Below are positions 58,924 through 64,000 of a DNA stretch of 64,000 nt, one piece after another (within the stretch, counting starts at the first letter, position 1; the number at the start of each line of letters is the position of its first letter). Both the position numbers and the translations under genes were made by a program. The DNA is from Pontederia crassipes (Eukaryota > Streptophyta > Magnoliopsida > Commelinales > Pontederiaceae). The notes below the pieces were generated by a model. It did no database searches. It saw only the letters and a program-made list of their open reading frames with translations, and was not told where the DNA came from. Location: assembly GCA_030549335.1 (NCBI GenBank), contig CM060183.1:22208552-22272551 (forward strand). The letters run 5' to 3'.

Positions 58924-61606
58924 ATGACCGCTGACGCCGCCGCTCCGCCACCTTCCATTGGCAGCGGCGGGAGGGAGCTCTCGAAACCCCCAACCGATGG
59001 CATCTCCAACCTCCGTTTCTCTAACCACAGCGACCACCTCCTTGTCTCCTCCTGGGACAGAGTAAGCATTCTTGTGTAGTTATCTCTCCTGCTACAACGT
59101 TTTTTTTCTCTGATCGATCTTCTCTGCTTCCTTCGGCAGACAGTTCGTCTGTACGACGCGGTAGCAAACGGCCTCAAGGGGGAATTCGCGCACGGCGGAC
59201 CCGTCCTCGATTGCTGTTTCCACGACGACGCTGCGGGGTTCAGCGCCAGTGCCGATTGCATGGTCAGGAGGTAAAGGAGGGGCGTCGATTTGGGAACGAT
59301 CGGATTTACGATGTGTTTGTTTAAATGTCTCACTGGTCGGTCACAAAATGAAACCATATTTTAGAGATGCTTTTAGATAATTGATCTTGAGATGTTAAAT
59401 CTGTTGGTTATTTTGTTTCAACCTCGTATTGACTTCGTGTGAGCTGGTGATACTTCAAAGAGCATTGTATGGAACATTTTTAGCTGTTGGTATTTTTCTA
59501 GAACGGTGTGGGATTTCGCGCAACAATACTGGAGAATCTTTATTGTGAAGGTTTGCCTTCCTTTGGTATACGTTTTCAGTCACCAGCAAAGGATTCAATC
59601 AAAGTGGCTGGTCAGATATAAGTGATAAACGGTTTTGGCCTAGAGGCTAACGCGAATAAACTTCTGCCAGCGTTATGTTGTGTGACATGTACGTTTTTTG
59701 TTCTATTGTAGCCGTCATCTTCTCACATGTATTACTATCTAGAATCTAGCAAATTGTGTCTGTTGTCAACTGCATCCAAGGAGCTCTAATTTCTGTTACA
59801 ACATTATGTGAATAAATTTCTGCCAGCGTTAGGTTGTGTGACATGTACCTTATTTAGGAAAACTTGCAGGTCTTCTACTGTAGCCATCATCTTCTCACAT
59901 GTATAACTATCTAGGATCTAGCAAAATGTATAGCCTCAACATTATGTGAATAAGTGAATAAATTCTGCTGATGTTCGTTGCTGGTTTTGTCATATAGCCA
60001 TCCATCTTTTTTCTTTTTTTTTTTCCATCGATATAGCCATCTTATCTTTTAATATAATAGTTTCTGCAGTCTTGATAATAAGCTTCTGCCATGTTGGCTA
60101 CTGTTTTGATTTGTTTTTTATGATACCTCCATTACTCTATCCATATTTTCGTACTCTCAAAGATGCCTGTAAATAATTTTAACTTTGGCTATTGTAAATA
60201 TGTGGAATCTGAGCAATCTGATTTATATGTCATTCACATATGCTTTGGTGGTGAAATAAGGTTAAAACTGCTTGACCTTGATGTCAGATACCTTTTGATT
60301 GTAGATAAACCAGTAATTCAGTATAAGTAAAAAGAGGGATTAGGAAATAGCTCTCTGTGAGAATATGATTTGTAACATGCCACTGAAATCTGTCTTTCCA
60401 ACCATGTGATAGCAGCCTCCTACTGTGTGGAAATATATTTTGTGTATTGTCTCACAGTAGGATTCTAAGCTATAAAATTCTAACACAGAAATTAGCCACT
60501 CAGTGTCTCCTAGTAATTTGTATCCTATTAAATGAAACTTCTTTGCCTCAGCTACTCATCAAAGCATATCCGTCCAAATGGCCTGCTCCAGCTGATGTGT
60601 TATGCTCCTTTTTGTGGTGACATGTCTGAGGATGTCAACCACCTTTTCTTTGATTGCCGGGTGGCATCAGACGTATGGAATATGTCAGTTTGTGGATGGC
60701 TGGATGTAATCCTCTGCAGCGTTCTTCCAGCGGTCATATAGGTTTGGAGGGTGACAACAACATGACCAGATGTATGTTTTAAGGGATCAGTGACTATTAC
60801 CTTTAGTGGTTCTCTGGGGCTATCCGGGTGCAGCAAAATGCTTGTGTTTTCTGAGGGATGAGATGGTACATGAAATACATTGTTTTACATTCGTCTGTTT
60901 TGGCAAAATGTGGGCTGGTGGTTGGGGACCGTGTTGCTTTCACTAGTAAATGCTGTGGTGATGTAATTGTACGTCTCGATTTAATAAAGAAGGGCACCTA
61001 CAATCTTGATAGTTGGTAGACATCCTTTTCTGCCTCAGAAAAAGTAACTTCGTTATGGCTTAATGGACATTCGAATCTACAGAAGATATTCTGTGTGCAT
61101 ATACTAAAATACTAAATGAAGTAGGAAGCAGCATCACATAATTTCTTTCTATTGTCTGCAAAGCTTCATAACTCATTATACTAACTGTCTTTGTGGATCG
61201 GAGTAGGCAAAGATATAAAATAAAATCAGGAAACAGATACATTTGTTGCAACAATATATAGTCAATTATCTCTAACCGATGACCTCTAGATCATCAAGGG
61301 AAGACCACTTAATTGGTGACCCAAGTCTCATCTTCTAATTGTTTTCTTTACTTATTCGATACCAACTGGCAATTCTTATTCTATAGGATATGCTCCTTGG
61401 TAAGTTTGTACAGTTGCATAATGAATTTAGTATCTGTGCAATTTTTTTAGGTGATAGTATTAGTGCATTTGTTGAAATGTTTTTTGCAAATAGTGATGCT
61501 TTATAATGACTTGCTTATCTCAGGTTTGCTTTTACTTCTGGAAAGGAAGATATTTTGGGACGTCATGATGCTCCTGTTCGTTGTATTGAATACTCTTATG
61601 CAACAG
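58924..61606 (+). CDS. BUB3: BUB3 spindle-checkpoint WD40 protein, 5' part (cut by window end)
   Basis: Plus-strand exons: 58924-59061 (46 codons), 59140-59270 and 61524-61606. They join in frame with GT..AG borders and give residues 1-117, then one base of codon 118. The sequence contains [60 protein letters not shown] and [20 protein letters not shown]. This is the N-terminal part of the canonical plant BUB3.1-type protein (about 340 residues, seven-bladed propeller). It works with BUBR1/MAD3 and BUB1-type proteins at kinetochores in the mitotic checkpoint. No candidate exon 4 is visible from 61607 to 64000, so intron 3 is at least 2.4 kb and the remainder lies outside. Intron 2 (2.25 kb) holds a LINE fragment and a tandem duplication, and intron 3 holds a SINE-like copy. 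The paralogue BUB3.3 is a poorer match. Confidence 0.93.
59654..59975. repeat. 156-bp tandem duplication in BUB3 intron 2
   Basis: Units start gaataaacttctgccagcgt at 59654 and gaataaatttctgccagcgt at 59810. Both run through tgttgtgtgacatgtac, catcttctcacatgta and ctatctag. A third partial start, gaataaattctgctgatg, follows near 59957. Confidence 0.85.
60532..61020 (+). pseudogene. LINE zf-RVT fragment in BUB3 intron 2
   Basis: The 69-codon frame contains [20 protein letters not shown], the zinc-binding end of a plant L1-like reverse transcriptase. Degraded downstream sequence to about 61020 is probably more of the same element. Sense to BUB3. Confidence 0.75.
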
Positions 61607-62114
61607 GTACATTATAGTTAATGTCTTAATGATATTTGGTCACTCGATCTTTCGTGAACACATGATTATATTCATTTTCTTGTTCATGTAACAATACTAA
61701 ATGTTGTACATTTGGTGTTGGAACTAGAAAACTTTGATAGCTCTCTATGACTTTGACTTTCTCATAATGAAATAATTTGCCCCCTAAATGAATGTAACCT
61801 ATTTGTGGAAAAGAAGTTCCAAAAACATTATTGAATATAATATATTTTTAAAAATGTTTGGATAAATTAATAATAGAAAAATAATCAAATATTATAAACA
61901 ATGGTAAGCTGAACATTCATTAACAGGATAATGTCTTTGGCATAACCTAAGAGAAATGGAATATGATACAAAGAATCTTTAGGTGAAGCCATAGTACTTA
62001 ATACGTTCAATACCAGTTTTTTTTTTCTTTTTTTGAATGTTTTACTAGGACTTTGAGTAACTACATAAACTAATGAATCTTCCAATTGTTTATATCTTCA
62101 TTAACAGGAGGGTG

Positions 62115-62151
62115 TATATACATATATATATACATATATATATATATATGT
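62115..62151. repeat. Imperfect AT microsatellite
   Basis: gtatatacatatatatatac followed by (at)n in BUB3 intron 3. Confidence 0.85.
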
Positions 62152-62354
62152 TTTACTATGGCTTGACTAACTACATAAACTAACGAACCTTCCAATGGAA
62201 TTCAAATATATTACTGATTGTATATTATCGTATACTTCAGATCAATTTTTATTGTTCCTAGTTCTAGTTTTTGTTAATCTAGATTACAATACCATGTGAC
62301 ATGTGCTATGTTATTCCCCTAAAAAAATGTCATCTATGTTATTTGTGAAATCAA

Positions 62355-62537
62355 CTCCGCCTATGTTTTATAGACGGTCCCAAGCTCGGATAAAGGAGGA
62401 GGGTTGTGTTAGGCCCCGACAGCCAGCGTAAAACCCTGTCGAATCACATGAACATGGATCAACGAATGCAGAATGGCGTCGTATGATCCATGTAGCCGAC
62501 CCCACCTAGTGGGATAAGGCTTTGTTGTTGTTGTTGC
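62355..62537 (+). mobile_element. SINE-like element copy 4, BUB3 intron 3
   Basis: Starts ctccgcctatgttttatag, ends (ttg)n plus one c, and is flanked by a perfect 15-bp target duplication tatttgtgaaatcaa (62340-62354 and 62538-62552). Very similar to copies 1 and 3. Sense to BUB3. Confidence 0.93.
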
Positions 62538-62559
62538 TATTTGTGAAATCAATGTTTAA

Positions 62560-64000
62560 AGAAATTTGTGATTAATTTAAGTATTAAATTTTAAAAAAAT
62601 AAAAAAGAAGCGAATCACTAGTAAAGGTCAAACATTACCTAATCCTGAATAAATCATGTATCACAGTGAAGATAGAAATCCTACTCAGTAGAACTTTCAG
62701 ATTTGAGTAAAATTAATTAACTTGAGTTCAAAGAAATAATTAATTTGTGATGGCTTGCCAAAGAAATAATCCTACTCAAAGTAAAATTAATTTGCTGTTG
62801 CTTGCCAATTACATCACTCATGTCTGGTAGATATGAACCAACTCCTCCTGTCAGCAAAACGACTTGACATCAGTAAAAAATTCTTTGAATATGGTCAATT
62901 TATCACTTTAAAAAATAAAATGTTGATTTCATAAAACAACATGATGTCGAAAAGAATATTTTTCCTTTATCTACATCGACTTCATAGTTTCAGGTAGCAT
63001 TGTTGAACCTGAACTTTCTTAGCAGTCAACCCGACTAGAATCAAGGTCACAATGATAGTCACGGAGCCTATTTTTTTAGTTTGTTTCTCATTTTGAGTTA
63101 AATATTCCTGCAGGATTTGATGTCCTCGACCTCTTGGCATAATGGTAACTTCCACAAGCATTTTCAATTGAGAATAAAATTGCATTATTAAAGTAGAATT
63201 CATGGTTAAGTCCTCTCGAGTAAATCTAATAGATGGCATAATTTTATGGTTTTCTCGAATCACCTAATTTTTTTTAAGAAGAATCACCTAGATTATAAGA
63301 TGATTCTCTGAGAATGATTAATTAAAATATTTTTGAACTAACTACTACTCTTAAATGCAAACAACCTGATTATTAATTAGAACGGCAATAAAGTAATTTG
63401 TCACAACAATTCATATCCAGGTAAACCAAATTCCACTAAATAAAAGATAATTCAAATAAATCACTGGCTTTGTTTTCCCTAAATCAGAATAAAATCATCT
63501 AACGCAAATAGGTTCAAGAAGACTTATAAATATATGAAAAATTTTAAAACTAATCTAAAGAAGTGATGAAGTTGTTAAAGAAATTATTTTACTTTCTCTC
63601 GAATGAACCAGAGGTAAAATTATAATCTTTGGCTCTCCTTGTCCTCTCCAAGGATGTATTCTTGGAAGATGATCAAGGATATCTTTGATAAGGCCCTCAT
63701 GCTATTATTTTTAACTTTGGATCTCCTTCTAAAACCTCAAGTTGAATAATACACTTATTAACACTCGTGGTATCTTTTTTTCATCGAAATTGGTTGAAAC
63801 TGAGACTTTAATTCAAAGGAGAGTTTGTCAAAGACCGTAATTCCTTCACAAACCATAAAATCATTTTGTTCACTAATAACTCAGTTGTCACGAGTATGAA
63901 ATGCACAAGCTCCGTGTAATGTTTACCCTTAAATCTATAACAGTTTGTGATGGATTTCGTACCTTGAGAGCCCCCCCCTACATTCATGACATTCTTTCTT
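62560..64000. other. BUB3 intron 3 continuation, nothing else recognised
   Basis: AT-rich sequence. The 93-codon minus frame at 62982-63263 matches no family I know. No WD40 exon is visible up to the window end. Confidence 0.45.

Noticed and set aside
62982..63263. Possible retrotransposon or WD40 exon in BUB3 intron 3
   Set aside because: The translation matches neither. The expected BUB3 exon 4 motif with Trp-Asp-Lys was not found anywhere after 61607.

Overview
The window is nuclear DNA from a flowering plant. It is AT-rich, has no operons, its genes carry introns with GT..AG borders, and it is packed with transposable elements of plant type. I cannot name the species. Three protein-coding genes are well supported. 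(1) A class II RSL-type bHLH transcription factor on the minus strand (17269..15601) has five exons, all joined in phase 0, and predicts an intact 375-residue protein. (2) A ZFPL1-like RING/B-box zinc-finger membrane protein on the minus strand (45724..28383) has nine exons spread over about 17.3 kb and predicts an intact 340-residue protein. Its introns are crowded with transposons. (3) The 5' part of the spindle-checkpoint WD40 gene BUB3 lies on the plus strand (58924..61606). Three exons encode residues 1-117, and the rest lies beyond the right edge. The three genes share no evident pathway. Layout: 1-14 kb is transposon territory. It holds a Mutator-like element with a perfect 9-bp target duplication (1002-1739), a 2.2-kb solo LTR with a 5-bp target duplication (3102-5337), a foldback MITE (6447-6628), a decayed minus-strand L1-like LINE (7750-10377), a second LTR related to the solo LTR (10379-11841) and a CACTA-like GC-rich block (11842-13260). 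The bHLH gene occupies 15.6-17.4 kb. From 17.5 to 27 kb I see no gene, only AT-rich DNA with microsatellites and short tandem duplications. From 28.4 to 45.7 kb is ZFPL1, whose introns contain LINE pieces in both orientations, two SINE-like insertions, a probable hAT element nested in a foldback element, and a solo LTR. From 49.0 to 56.0 kb is a gag-only copia-like element with two 1.23-kb LTRs, then a third, inverted LTR of the same family nested in a TIR element. From 57 kb on come a hAT MITE with an 8-bp target duplication, a foldback element and BUB3. Patterns that recur across the window: a roughly 185-bp SINE-like family ending in (TTG)n has four copies, three with target duplications. 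Several minute 5'-truncated LINE tails, as short as 29 bp, sit between direct repeats. Three sets of LTRs each carry a dense cluster of short GC-rich palindromes just upstream of their TATA box, with a different palindrome in each set. Three DNA transposons of different kinds each carry a GC-rich degenerate repeat core beside a polypyrimidine/polypurine tract. All identifications come from reading the sequence. No database search was run.
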